DNA of 49,961 nucleotides from Pseudobdellovibrionaceae bacterium (GTDB lineage Bacteria; Bdellovibrionota; UBA1018; UBA6935): NCBI GenBank assembly GCA_002722705.1, contig PBMP01000106.1, positions 1 to 49,961 of the forward strand, read 5' to 3'. Shown piece by piece: positions 41,701 to 49,961 of this stretch (position 1 is its first letter; each line of letters starts with the position of its first letter). The notes under the pieces were generated by a model. It saw only the letters and a program-made list of their open reading frames with translations, ran no database searches and was not told where the DNA came from. The position numbers and the translations under genes were made by a program.

Positions 41701-42979
41701 CCACTTCGCGATCGCTGTCGCCAAACTCATCCTCGCGCTGAGCTTCTATCGGCGCAATGTCCGCCGGATCAATAATGTGATCTTTCATCACATCCTCAAG
41801 TTGTTCCGAGGTCATCTCGCTCGTGTCCAGACAAATCCCGGCCTCCATCATCCGACGCCGAATGTACTCGGCTTGGTCTACTAGCGGTGCATTGTAGTCG
41901 GGGAGCGCAGACAGCGCAAGGAAGTTCACCTTGTCTACCAGCGCTCGGTACAAGTTGTTCTCGCGCACTTCATCCGGGATGGTGAACAGCACCTTGCCGT
42001 CAACCTCGGTCATGTAATTGGCAGGGTCCCGCTGGCACTCGGGAAGATTCCACTGCTCGTACTTCATCTTGTTAAACCGGCTCTTCATCGCCGTCTGCGC
42101 CTGCAACGGGCCAAACAGATGATTTTCCGGCAGATCAACAGTGATCCCGTCGCAATCGTCCACCGGAGGCAGCGGAATAGATGCAGATGCGTCCTCGTCG
42201 GACAACGAAACATCCACAGCAACATCGTCGGGGTCTTCTTCTTCAAACGACGCTGCGTTGAAAGCACCGGCTTGAGAAACCACAACACCTGGCTCGTCTT
42301 CGGCATTGTCTTCTTGAGCCTCCTCTACAGCATCCACGTCCAGTATGATCGGCTTGTCAAACTCAACCAAGTTGTCCTTGAGAGCACCAGCCCACTCGGC
42401 AATAATCCGACGCGCCATGTCCAGGGTCTTGATGCGCGCAGGATTCACGCAATAGTCTCCGGGATCTAGGTCGGCAGGGTTGACCCGGTGGCTCGCACGA
42501 CGCCGCCGGCTCGTGTCCGGGTTGATGTCCACTTGAAAGTGCGCAGTCAACAAGCTGCACAGCGTAGACATGACCATCCGCGAGCACACTATGTGGAGCC
42601 GGTAGCCAACCACAGCGCAATGTCGCGCCTCCTCGCGGTCGCTTTCGGCCGGGAAAAAGTTCGAAGCCCGCTGGAGCTCATCATCCACCAACGTCTCGAT
42701 GCCAACAGTAGCATTCGCCCGCTGGGCCACATCAATGATCAACAGCACCATGCTGACAATCCGGGTGGACGAAATGCTCTCCTCGGTGTTGGAAAATGCA
42801 ACCAACCCTTGAGGCCACAGCAATCGCGCCAACTCAATCACCAGATGGTACGAGCGCGGCTGGTCAACGCCAACAAACCGGTTGAGCGACCGCATGTAGT
42901 GGATGCGGCCCTTCTCCGCGCGCTCGCGGTGCATCTGCAACGACGTGGCAGTGGGCAACGTATCATTAACCGGATCCAT
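38789..42979 (-). CDS. Large P-loop ATPase, candidate SF3/AAA+ replicative helicase, 1,396 aa
   Basis: Walker A is [12 protein letters not shown] (about 581-592), Walker B FMDELEG (about 626-632), followed by AIAGNAND (about 676-683, position of an SF3 motif C or sensor-1 Asn) and [14 protein letters not shown] (about 689-702, arginine finger-like). This order fits SF3 or related AAA+ replicative helicases such as D5-type proteins. The N-terminal 570 residues include an acidic linker (about 215-285), and I see no catalytic primase motif. The long C-terminal part ends in an NLS-like KIMKRRRV and acidic tail. GC-rich coding. The ATG at 42979 ([10 protein letters not shown]) replaces an upstream TTG. 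The upstream palindrome is shared with histone H3. Helicase role inferred; exact family undecided. Confidence 0.7.
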   Translation of the reverse strand: MDPVNDTLPTATSLQMHRERAEKGRIHYMRSLNRFVGVDQPRSYHLVIELARLLWPQGLVAFSNTEESISSTRIVSMVLLIIDVAQRANATVGIETLVDDELQRASNFFPAESDREEARHCAVVGYRLHIVCSRMVMSTLCSLLTAHFQVDINPDTSRRRRASHRVNPADLDPGDYCVNPARIKTLDMARRIIAEWAGALKDNLVEFDKPIILDVDAVEEAQEDNAEDEPGVVVSQAGAFNAASFEEEDPDDVAVDVSLSDEDASASIPLPPVDDCDGITVDLPENHLFGPLQAQTAMKSRFNKMKYEQWNLPECQRDPANYMTEVDGKVLFTIPDEVRENNLYRALVDKVNFLALSALPDYNAPLVDQAEYIRRRMMEAGICLDTSEMTSEQLEDVMKDHIIDPADIAPIEAQREDEFGDSDREVVDSFFRALASARRKTEIIRQAYFLNNQPHALIEQYAPRVMKTLFRDPSQAGVPGVYYAVEREYESIMKKIGPKHKSAASQKAFEYLTRTNEYMCRRMNKRYGLDSFLMADRADMFTEGCQLTQSQAAICMFHAGSFGRAAMLSTQYPAVFMVAVSKAGVGKSVALKTSKACTPKAAISKSNGTTSGQGSTHRMSVLLHTFMDELEGSLHPSSFATRKTALADGVIEHSRQQQTASGVWTPTDFRFLKLEAIAGNANDTLAEKDRALQDRAIIFHPGQTRAGYSEHNATLNAVSRPRRKDEKTAVTTVQRLVRALTYSFWKTHAAGFFQPTTAMYDVLIALARTKLGSLFQKRFRVRAMAHIEALSVALMAERVSSAWLQHVRHTMPSTAKLDVEFIRYIVASSWVTDTDALRAMWRVMELTGTNEVFDEVVAAIRSNVAFDAQGPVRGRSETGCDNRYFMTTLTPFDYGGVQAMLPSQHGLSVVKQTMVDMRHSQHKGTTILKYPLKKYVTVLASYVLRPEVRTGLTNTIWASLRHIFENDPSDWDLDYDTESFVCFSRDVLNMFENQAVVQRDLPPQLESIDQDTLHRELTMMAMSGVCSFKTDYHAGGDWLQVRVGRIHEVSSMESSQIPASWQDPLPDGGILTVAPANGTYKKEKRMGIGVLKVPLDALLQVTASSTQSPIEAEIRSISELALILGGSHRPGDAFVEGLQCKRGIGLNEVPITATMLDKHKTIRVQNNNADRHASGCFKHTTLTMRVENMTSPSMSDDLLPREYAEVEFNPAAHTPLYQIVQDAHCKRYLGCDAPYHLHYDVMYSVVARIKVTYEEYEISFCVGKRRDEPEHVIPAAVGYLNCELPADKQIKDVDGAMMMTSDTMEPYVAGMLFEESIKTYEAVRTFVVYNDQTSIVDTPLRQKREMPSQSSEEDNNSDRDIISPEINERRSKIMKRRRVMQRLSESVTDQESSDEE

Positions 42980-43048
42980 GGTGGGACGATGTGCCAAAAT
43001 GAAATATTACCGTTATGTAACGTTCAAAAAATGCCAATTTTTAAATTC

Positions 43049-43062
43049 TTGCCAATTGGCAA
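43049..43062. promoter_or_regulatory. Perfect palindrome TTGCCAATTGGCAA, copy 3
   Basis: Perfect 14-bp palindrome in the 139-nt gap between the ATPase ATG (42979, minus; 70-83 nt away) and the plus-strand ATG at 43119 (57-70 nt away). It is followed by CAGAAAAGTTACC (about 43072-43084), similar to CAGAAATTACC after copy 1. Confidence 0.55.
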
Positions 43063-43118
43063 AAAAATTTGCAGAAAAGTTACCTTTCGGACAATTCGTG
43101 CGCACAGTATTTACAAAC

Positions 43119-44436
<1,318 letters not shown>

Positions 44437-44465
<29 letters not shown>

Positions 44466-45297
44466 TTTTTTTTAAAGGTTTGTGTTTTGCACCAGGCTTG
44501 GAAAAGGGGCGTTCTTTTGGAGATTTGTTGCAAATAGTTGTTACAATTAAAATAATGGATGCAAGTGTCAATGCGAGTGCCCACTGTCGAATCTGTACAA
44601 CCCATTCGGGCACTTCAACGTCGTACGAATCGTACACATAGGAACTTCCGAGAGCATCAAAAATAGCCGTCATGTTGATGACCCTGCAATTCGGTAGGTG
44701 AGCCTGTCCCTTTGACACAATTGGCTGAATTACAACTTGATCGTTTGTGTCTTCATTGCATGCAATGGTAATGTCCCCGGTCGTGTGATACAACGCTGCT
44801 ATTGTATTATCCACTCGGTTGGGCACCTTGAGGTTTTTAATGTCCAGCTTGTCTACGGAAACGGCGTGCGAGGATGACGGCAGCGAGACGGAAAACCCCA
44901 CGTTGTCCTCGGTGACCGCAACGTTGGATATTTTCAAGTTGAGCGCTTCTTTGCCAATTGTTTGAATGCGATCTTTTATTGTTAAGTCTTGAATAAGAAC
45001 ATTGTTTCCAGACACGTGAATACCTCCATACAGCTGCACTTGCGCGTTAATCATTGGTGTGATGGTTGTACCGGTCGTAGCAATCACGGGAGTGTCAAAA
45101 TTGACAACGCCGGACCGAGCGTTGAACGAGCAATCGGCATTTAGAAAGTACTTGGTGTTGGCGCGCAAATTGGGCGGCGTAGACTGACACAGCACACACT
45201 CGTAACTGGTTTCGGTTGCGCCTGCAATGGCTCTGCACCCATCCGGGGGAGGGGTTACCCCAACCGCAAAGCTAACACACACAATATGCAGAATCAT
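44437..45297 (-). CDS. Type I membrane protein with beta-helix-like ectodomain, 286 aa
   Basis: Starts at ATG 45297 with a signal peptide ([18 protein letters not shown]; cleavage probably near 15-20). Residues 20-225 are the ectodomain: early Cys residues (DGCRAI, YECVLCQ, ADCSF), then short repeated strands with Val/Ile/Leu-Asn spacing ([33 protein letters not shown]), the rhythm of a right-handed parallel beta-helix as in viral adhesins or polysaccharide-binding proteins. One span follows at about 240-258 ([17 protein letters not shown]), then a basic Lys/Pro tail. It is a candidate virion surface protein for attachment. It ends 29 nt inside the convergent Glu-Pro gene and lies next to the heliorhodopsin on the same strand. 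Confidence 0.75.
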
Positions 45298-45320
45298 ATT
45301 CTTTGATGTTTTCTTCTATT

Positions 45321-46214
45321 TTATTCGAAAATAGCGGCGGAAGGTTGAAACGATCCTTTTGAAAGCAAGGATTCGCCGTTGGCGGATGTTGCCGACAAGT
45401 TTGAAAAGTACGATTGATACAAAAATACTAATCCAGAAAACGTAAACAAAAATAAAAAGGACATGAGGCCGTACATCCCGTTAGTTTCGGCAGTGTTTAA
45501 GTCCGTAAAGGCGTCGGGCACCGCCACGAGCAACACGGAAATTTTGGCGGTCCATCCAAGGTAACTGTACACCATTTCAGTCCAGTAGTCATTTGTCCAA
45601 GGTTTGAAAACCCCGGCTCCGTTTTTGTAAAAGGCCCACAATCGACAAAAACAATGAATTCCAAATAAAGACCACATAACCACGTAAATTGGCGTAATAA
45701 ATGACGGCGGCTCTTGAAGAATAACCAAAACAACTTCAATAATTTGAAATATAACCGCTACGGAAAATAATAAAATTGATTTTGTTCTGCCGCGAGTTTG
45801 GGCTTCGGTGCTGCCAAGTGGGAAGTCAAGCACATACCCTATCCGTTGCTGCGAGAATCCCAGCCCCAAAAGAACAATGACAACCACAACATCTTGAATG
45901 CCGGGAGTGCCGGGTTCAGTGCCCGCAAAGAACGTTCCCAGCGTACCAGCAGTAGCGGAAAACCCATACTCGGTCCATTTTACGGAATTCCACCAACCCC
46001 GGTTGGCTCGATTTTCACTTTTGCAATAACAAAACAGATAGTACAAATGCGCAATGACGGCTATGCACTCTTGCCCAAGAAAGAAGGACAATGCAATAGG
46101 TTTGTACGCCGAACCTTGAATGCTAAAAATTAAAACTATGGCGAGCGTTGCAACTACATGCAAAATCAACGCAGCGACGTCGTTGGCATACCGGCCATTT
46201 TCAATGCACCCCAT
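45321..46214 (-). CDS. Heliorhodopsin, 297 aa
   Basis: Two diagnostic sites are visible. In TM3, VKWTEYGFSA (Glu82) matches the heliorhodopsin RWVEYSxSx counterion motif. In TM7, YSYLGWTAKISVLL (Lys224) matches the SLxAKS retinal-Schiff-base motif. TM1 carries ILHVVATLA, like FHLLQxxA, and TM2 AVIAHLYYLF, like ALFHFxxS. Heliorhodopsins bind retinal with inverted topology (N-terminus inside); viral forms are known from algal viruses and mirusviruses, with proposed signalling or ion-channel roles. Seven spans end near residue 235, and an additional hydrophobic segment (MYGLMSFLFLFTFSGLVFLY, about 248-267) gives a possible eighth span. The ATG at 46214 (MGCIENGRYANDV) is used instead of an upstream TTG. 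Confidence 0.92.
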   Translation of the reverse strand: MGCIENGRYANDVAALILHVVATLAIVLIFSIQGSAYKPIALSFFLGQECIAVIAHLYYLFCYCKSENRANRGWWNSVKWTEYGFSATAGTLGTFFAGTEPGTPGIQDVVVVIVLLGLGFSQQRIGYVLDFPLGSTEAQTRGRTKSILLFSVAVIFQIIEVVLVILQEPPSFITPIYVVMWSLFGIHCFCRLWAFYKNGAGVFKPWTNDYWTEMVYSYLGWTAKISVLLVAVPDAFTDLNTAETNGMYGLMSFLFLFTFSGLVFLYQSYFSNLSATSANGESLLSKGSFQPSAAIFE

Positions 46215-46250
46215 TTTATTCAGAAGAATGTGGCTCGAATATAACAAACT

Positions 46251-46682
46251 TTAATTGTGAAGCTGGTGGCACCACGCCGAAAACACCGCCGCAATGTAGG
46301 TTGCAAAAATGCCCGCGCCAATGGTTGTGGTCTTTCCGTTGACAGTGCCGGGGCACCGGGTTTTGCCCAGCACAATGATGCTCTCGTTCAATAGAAACCA
46401 CGACACAATTAAAATGACCACTGACGACTTGGACGCCGTCGACCATGTGGGGATAGAAAGCAGTAATAGGCCCAACATTACATATCCGCGCGCGGAGGCT
46501 TCATTATGATAAGGCTCAAAGTCGGTGTACCCGTTGCGGTAGAGCGACACCGACGCTTCGCTGCACGCCTCGGTTTTCCACGGACTGGCAATGGCTACGA
46601 TGCTGGCAATCAAAGCCAAGGCAATCAAAACATACGTCGCAATGGAATCTTTTTTTGCAGACTTGTTTGCGGACAAAAACAT
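46251..46682 (-). CDS. Tetraspan membrane protein, 143 aa
   Basis: Starts at ATG 46682 (MFLSANKSAKKDS). Four spans are visible: about 15-35 (ATYVLIALALIASIVAIAS), 66-82 (YVMLGLLLLSIPTW), 86-106 (SSVVILIVSWFLLNESIIVL) and 120-138 (GAGIFATYIAAVFSAWC). Between spans 1 and 2 is a 30-residue loop with one Cys; another Cys lies between 3 and 4, so a disulphide across the outer loops is possible. This is the layout of claudin/MARVEL-like small proteins. It is adjacent to heliorhodopsin, 36 nt apart on the same strand, and its start overlaps that of the divergent kinase by 41 nt. Function unknown. Confidence 0.7.
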   Translation of the reverse strand: MFLSANKSAKKDSIATYVLIALALIASIVAIASPWKTEACSEASVSLYRNGYTDFEPYHNEASARGYVMLGLLLLSIPTWSTASKSSVVILIVSWFLLNESIIVLGKTRCPGTVNGKTTTIGAGIFATYIAAVFSAWCHQLHN

Positions 46683-47364
46683 TGTAAAGTTTGAAGGCTC
46701 GGGCGCTACCGTGGTGTTTGCCGTTAAGTCGCTGAATCAAGTGTTCAAAGTCCCAACGCGCGACGGGCTCAAGTTTTTTCAGATTGAGCTGGACGCAATC
46801 CGAAACGCCGAGTTTGCGCACGATCTGGGGTACGTCTACGCCGCAATTACCACCGCCAACGCCGAGATGATTCGCCAGATTCCAAAGAAATGCAACGCGC
46901 TGTGCGGAGTGGGCGACCCAATCGTGTCAATGCCGCTGCTGTCGGGAACAACCGCGCTGGAGGCACTGTACACAAAAAAAATAGACACTCAAATAATTGC
47001 CAGGGCAATTGTGGATCACGTGGCAAAACTCCAGGGACACCAGTGGTACAACACCGACCTTAAGCTCGAAAACATCCAGTTGACCGACGATGGGCGCGTC
47101 GTGTTTCTCGATTGGGGGTCGCTGTGCAAGAAGGACTCAAACTGCCCTACCGCAACGTTTGCTGTAATTGGGCACACTACGTGCCCGAGGACGTGCGGAT
47201 CGTTGGCGGCTGTTTTGACGTTGGCCGAATTATTCAAACTCCCAATCCCCGATGACCGCAAGTTGTCGGAAGGGGTTTACCTCGACTTGCGCGAAGAGGT
47301 GCTCGGGAAACTCGAAAACCCACACGATCACCGGCTGCGCCAAAACACAATTAATGCGTTCTAA
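46642..47364 (+). CDS. Minimal protein kinase-like enzyme, 240 aa
   Basis: Kinase landmarks are visible in order: Gly-rich loop FEGSGATVVFAV (18-27), a Lys in beta3 (VFKV, Lys36), a catalytic loop YNTDLKLENIQL (Asp139, Asn144, like HRDLKxxN with His and Arg replaced) and a metal-binding VFLDWGS (Asp157; DFG reads DWG). The C-lobe is short, so this is a very compact kinase, comparable to other viral minimal kinases or bacterial-type atypical kinases. It probably phosphorylates protein with ATP; target unknown. ATGs at 46591 and 46642 are both possible, and I use 46642, which puts the Gly loop near the start. It ends 4 nt inside the next convergent gene. Confidence 0.8.
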   Translation: MESFFADLFADKNIVKFEGSGATVVFAVKSLNQVFKVPTRDGLKFFQIELDAIRNAEFAHDLGYVYAAITTANAEMIRQIPKKCNALCGVGDPIVSMPLLSGTTALEALYTKKIDTQIIARAIVDHVAKLQGHQWYNTDLKLENIQLTDDGRVVFLDWGSLCKKDSNCPTATFAVIGHTTCPRTCGSLAAVLTLAELFKLPIPDDRKLSEGVYLDLREEVLGKLENPHDHRLRQNTINAF

Positions 47365-48083
47365 TGGTAATCAAACTCAACCAATGCAACCGGATTTGTG
47401 CAAAGCAACTCCGCTACAAACGTGGACTTGTTCCCGGGCTCAATGTTAAAGGCGCCCACTCGCTTAAAAAGAGGATGCTGCGCGCACAGCGCTAGCTTGA
47501 TTGCAGTCTTTAGCGACGTCCTGCTCCAATCAATGTTTTTTACTTTCCACTCATACCGGTTCATTCCAAAAGTGCGCACGGTGAACTGAGACACTTTTTT
47601 TTCTTTCAGCAGCAATAAAGTCTTGCCGTGGTCACAGCCGCTGTCGCGCAGCTGCATGTAAACGTCAATGTCGGCCGCGGCTAGGTTTAGAATCAGCTCC
47701 AAGCACGCAGACTGGGGGCACACGTCCACAAAGGTGCCAATCGCTTCGTTATTGAATCCGTAGCTGCGAAACTCGGCCGCAGCTGCAATGGCCGCCGCTA
47801 AGTTGTGTTTCACATACGCCAACAAGTTGGCGGCTTCTTGGGTTCGCAAAAAGATTATGGTTTTGGGTGGCACAGGACAATCAAACTGCTGTTTTACGGC
47901 GTCTTCATCAAACAACGCCGCCGCGATTCCGCCGGTATGGCACGCCGAAAACACATTGACCGCACTCCGGTCCCAACTCAACGCTTTGAGAATGGTTTGG
48001 CGCAGATCGATCAGCCGGCTAGACAACTTGCGCGCGGCCCGGAGGCCGTCGTGAGGGGACCATATTGCCACATCTGCCGACAT
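47361..48083 (-). CDS. Unknown Ala-rich helical protein, 240 aa
   Basis: Starts at ATG 48083 (MSADVAIWSPHDGL); the frame upstream to 48203 uses a non-ATG and is rejected. The N-terminal 60 residues hold an Arg/Leu helix (RAARKLSSRLIDLRQTILKA). The middle (about 95-170) is Ala/Leu-rich and helical with a unit (EFRSYGFNNEAIGTFVDVC) resembling one in the 155-aa protein at 1140-1607. The end is basic/hydrophobic with EWKVKNIDWSRTS and FKRVGAFNIEPG. It shares 4 bp with the kinase stop. Function unknown. Confidence 0.6.
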   Translation of the reverse strand: MSADVAIWSPHDGLRAARKLSSRLIDLRQTILKALSWDRSAVNVFSACHTGGIAAALFDEDAVKQQFDCPVPPKTIIFLRTQEAANLLAYVKHNLAAAIAAAAEFRSYGFNNEAIGTFVDVCPQSACLELILNLAAADIDVYMQLRDSGCDHGKTLLLLKEKKVSQFTVRTFGMNRYEWKVKNIDWSRTSLKTAIKLALCAQHPLFKRVGAFNIEPGNKSTFVAELLCTNPVALVEFDYH

Positions 48084-48163
48084 TTTTGAAAAAATGATGA
48101 TTTTTTTAATGTGTGCAAAAATATACAAGTTGGGGTTGAAAGTTGGCACAATTGCACACCGCC

Positions 48164-49183
48164 ATGTCCTGGGAATGCCCGCGATTCGACAAATACTCGC
48201 CATCGGACCCGTATAGCTGGGCCCGCGAGTGCAGCAGGAAGAGCAAATACGTTTGCGCCGTTTGCAATGAACATATTGATAGGAAGGCCAGGGCGTGCGG
48301 GTGCATACTGACCCACTTGGTGTGCGCCAAGTGCCCGACGCTGGCCGTCAATTGCCGCTCGCCCAGCTGGGTCCAAATTGCAATGCCAGCAAAACCCGCC
48401 GTGCGAATCATGGCGAACCCAAACGAGCTGGGAGACGTGATGCTCCACGCGTTGAAGCGGATTCACGGCATCGAATACGGCGTAAACGAAATGTGCGACG
48501 AGCGGCCGTGGCATCTGGTGGAACACGGGGGGCAGACCCCAACAGTCTTGTCGATTGTGGCGGATGTGGGCGACGTGAGGGGGGCCCCGCTGGGGATTAT
48601 CTTCGAGAACGCGGTCCACGACATGACCGGGGTCCGCGTGAGATACGTCGATCCGGATCGGGGGGGGAGGGAACTGAATGTTGGTGACGTGGTGGTGGCC
48701 ATCAACGGCAAGAGCGTTCGTGGAGCTACCGCTAAGTATGCGTCGTCGACTTTGGTGGCCGAAATCTGGACAAAGGATGGCATGGTGGATTTCCACCGGT
48801 TTCAGCGCGCCGAAGAAAAGGGCCACATTATAAACTTGATCAAACAACCGGAACGATGCATTGGAATTGTGGTGCACGCCAGGCAGGAGATTAAGGACTC
48901 GTTGCTGTTGTGCGCCATGCTATTCAAGGCGCTGGAAATCACCGAGAAGACGGGCAGCAGAAACGTGGGCGGGTCGGTCGAAGTTTGCTACAAGTGGACC
49001 GCAGTAGAGGGCGTCAAACACAACACCCACCGCATCGTGCTGTGCATCGATGGGTGCAAAGCCCACGAAATCGTAAAGGCGCTGAATGGTTGCACCGCGG
49101 TCGTGCTCACAAAGGCCCACTCCGCCACAGTGGCTTCGGCTATCGCCAACGCGGTGGCCCACATGGCGACGTGGAACGACTAA
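48164..49183 (+). CDS. Zinc-finger (RING-like) plus PDZ-like fusion protein, 339 aa
   Basis: Two modules are visible. Residues 31-64 carry Cys31-x2-Cys34, Cys45-x-Cys47, His51-x2-Cys54-x2-Cys57 and Cys64 (YVCAVCNEHIDRKARACGC, then HLVCAKC), a RING-like zinc finger. Residues about 143-212 look like a PDZ domain: GIIFENAV, VRVRYVDPDRGGRELNVGD, then VVVAINGKSVRG, where L-x-x-GD-x-x-x-x-ING is the PDZ hallmark. A C-terminal alpha/beta domain (220-339) is unrecognised. RING plus PDZ occurs in host LNX-type E3 ligases, which use PDZ to pick C-terminal peptides. ATG 48164 is chosen over an upstream TTG. It is likely a host-protein targeting factor; the ligase function is inferred. Confidence 0.75.
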   Translation: MSWECPRFDKYSPSDPYSWARECSRKSKYVCAVCNEHIDRKARACGCILTHLVCAKCPTLAVNCRSPSWVQIAMPAKPAVRIMANPNELGDVMLHALKRIHGIEYGVNEMCDERPWHLVEHGGQTPTVLSIVADVGDVRGAPLGIIFENAVHDMTGVRVRYVDPDRGGRELNVGDVVVAINGKSVRGATAKYASSTLVAEIWTKDGMVDFHRFQRAEEKGHIINLIKQPERCIGIVVHARQEIKDSLLLCAMLFKALEITEKTGSRNVGGSVEVCYKWTAVEGVKHNTHRIVLCIDGCKAHEIVKALNGCTAVVLTKAHSATVASAIANAVAHMATWND

Positions 49184-49920
49184 GCAGTAAAGTCTTCAAC
49201 GAGGCGGTCGTTCACTGTCACGTACATGAATAGCGTTTCGCGCGTGCTGGCCGGAGCGATAGACAATGCTCGGTTTGACAGGTTCCACGCGACGGCCACG
49301 CCCAACAGCACAAATAAAACGGCCATCGCCCCGGCAAACGTCTCGTAGGCGGGCGCAAACAACCGCGTGGCGTCGGGGCCAACCGAAAATTCATTGGTTA
49401 TTAACGTTAGATGGATCGCAATTACCACAATCGTTAGTAGCCCTAGCAGGCGGTGCAGGTACCCAGTCAGTACAAAGTCGGGCTTGTAGATGCTGCGGGC
49501 ACTGCCGAGCATAGCGTTGAGAGTAATTAGCGTTGCCACAGCCCAGCCGGTTGCCCGGTGCGCTTGGCCAGCCGGCTGGCGCCGGGGGGAGGCACACGCC
49601 GCCAAAATGGCGGCGGCCCACACAAGAATCACCGCCGTAGACATTATTACGTAGTGCGTTTTGTAAAGCTTGGCTACGTGCGCGGTAATGCCTAGAAAGA
49701 GCAGCGTTGTTGCCACCACAAACAGCACCAGAGGGGTCGACGCAGACAACGTCTCGTCGGGGGTCGGCTCAACGGGGAGTGACACCGCAGAACGACCGGC
49801 AACCCGGCCGGAGTAGAGCGCCCACCCAATCGTTGACCCGGGGGCGTAGTACGTGTCGCCGAGCAGAGAGGCAGACGCTGTCCCAGCCGCAAACAGCCGG
49901 GGGGCCGTCACGCTCGCCAT
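49180..49920 (-). CDS. Polytopic membrane protein, possible cytochrome b561-like, 246 aa
   Basis: Starts at ATG 49920 (MASVTAPRLFAAG). About 60 N-terminal residues are outside the membrane, then five or six spans follow (about 63-80, 90-110, 123-140, 156-174, 190-213). Two HRxxG motifs (HRATGW, His121; LHRLLG, His156) plus His81, His89 and His170 lie at or in the spans. That recalls cytochrome b561-type proteins that bind two haems through four His, but the match is partial. It could instead be an unrelated envelope protein. It overlaps the PDZ gene stop by 4 bp. Confidence 0.6.
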   Translation of the reverse strand: MASVTAPRLFAAGTASASLLGDTYYAPGSTIGWALYSGRVAGRSAVSLPVEPTPDETLSASTPLVLFVVATTLLFLGITAHVAKLYKTHYVIMSTAVILVWAAAILAACASPRRQPAGQAHRATGWAVATLITLNAMLGSARSIYKPDFVLTGYLHRLLGLLTIVVIAIHLTLITNEFSVGPDATRLFAPAYETFAGAMAVLFVLLGVAVAWNLSNRALSIAPASTRETLFMYVTVNDRLVEDFTA

Positions 49921-49961
49921 CGTTGTTCCGTTGACTCGAAAGCCGTCTTTGCGGTCAATCA

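Overview
The window reads as part of a large, tightly packed eukaryotic dsDNA virus genome. It has about fifty genes on both strands and no gene-free stretch over 300 bp. Neighbours are separated by a few dozen bases or overlap, there are no recognisable introns, and AT-rich TATA-like elements lie about 25-40 nt before many ATGs, so leaders look very short. The best-fitting lineage is a mirusvirus (Mirusviricota) or a close relative. That rests on a herpesvirus/HK97-type capsid block (inferred major capsid protein, assemblin-like protease, scaffold) beside a heliorhodopsin and a histone H3, a combination known from mirusviruses. Lineage is an inference: no polymerase, terminase or portal was recognised here, and no database search was possible.

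Layout. (1) 1-7.8 kb, accessory: small unknown proteins, a P-loop protein, a DEDDy 3'-5' exonuclease, a C3HC4 RING protein, a PLAC8-like protein and an F-box protein. (2) 7.9-9.6 kb: SF1B helicase. (3) 9.6-27.6 kb, morphogenesis, mostly AT-rich: two proteins of about 1,525 aa at either end enclose scaffold, protease, capsid protein, a PD-(D/E)XK nuclease, a zinc-cluster protein, a basic protein that may be a triplex subunit, a polytopic membrane protein and a small protein. (4) 27.6-38.8 kb, mixed: membrane proteins, deoxynucleoside kinase, histone H3, HNH endonuclease and several zinc-binding or unknown proteins. (5) 38.8-44.5 kb: a 1,396-aa P-loop ATPase, candidate replicative helicase, divergent from a Glu-Pro repeat protein. 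(6) 44.4-50 kb, membrane and signalling: a beta-helix-like type I membrane protein, heliorhodopsin, a tetraspan protein, a minimal protein kinase, a zinc-finger/PDZ fusion and a polytopic membrane protein.

How the parts may work together. Block 3 would build the procapsid. The ATPase, SF1B helicase, exonuclease, PD-(D/E)XK nuclease and nucleoside kinase would serve DNA replication and recombination. Histone H3 suggests a chromatin-like state for viral DNA. RING, F-box and zinc-finger/PDZ proteins suggest redirection of host ubiquitin ligases, and the heliorhodopsin cluster suggests a modified host or virion membrane. Three divergent promoters (histone H3, the 348-aa protein, the large ATPase) share a palindrome TTGCCA-NN-TGGCAA that may co-regulate them.

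Starts: I chose ATG starts throughout, since upstream GTG/TTG codons are unlikely initiators in a eukaryotic virus. Coordinates reflect that choice.
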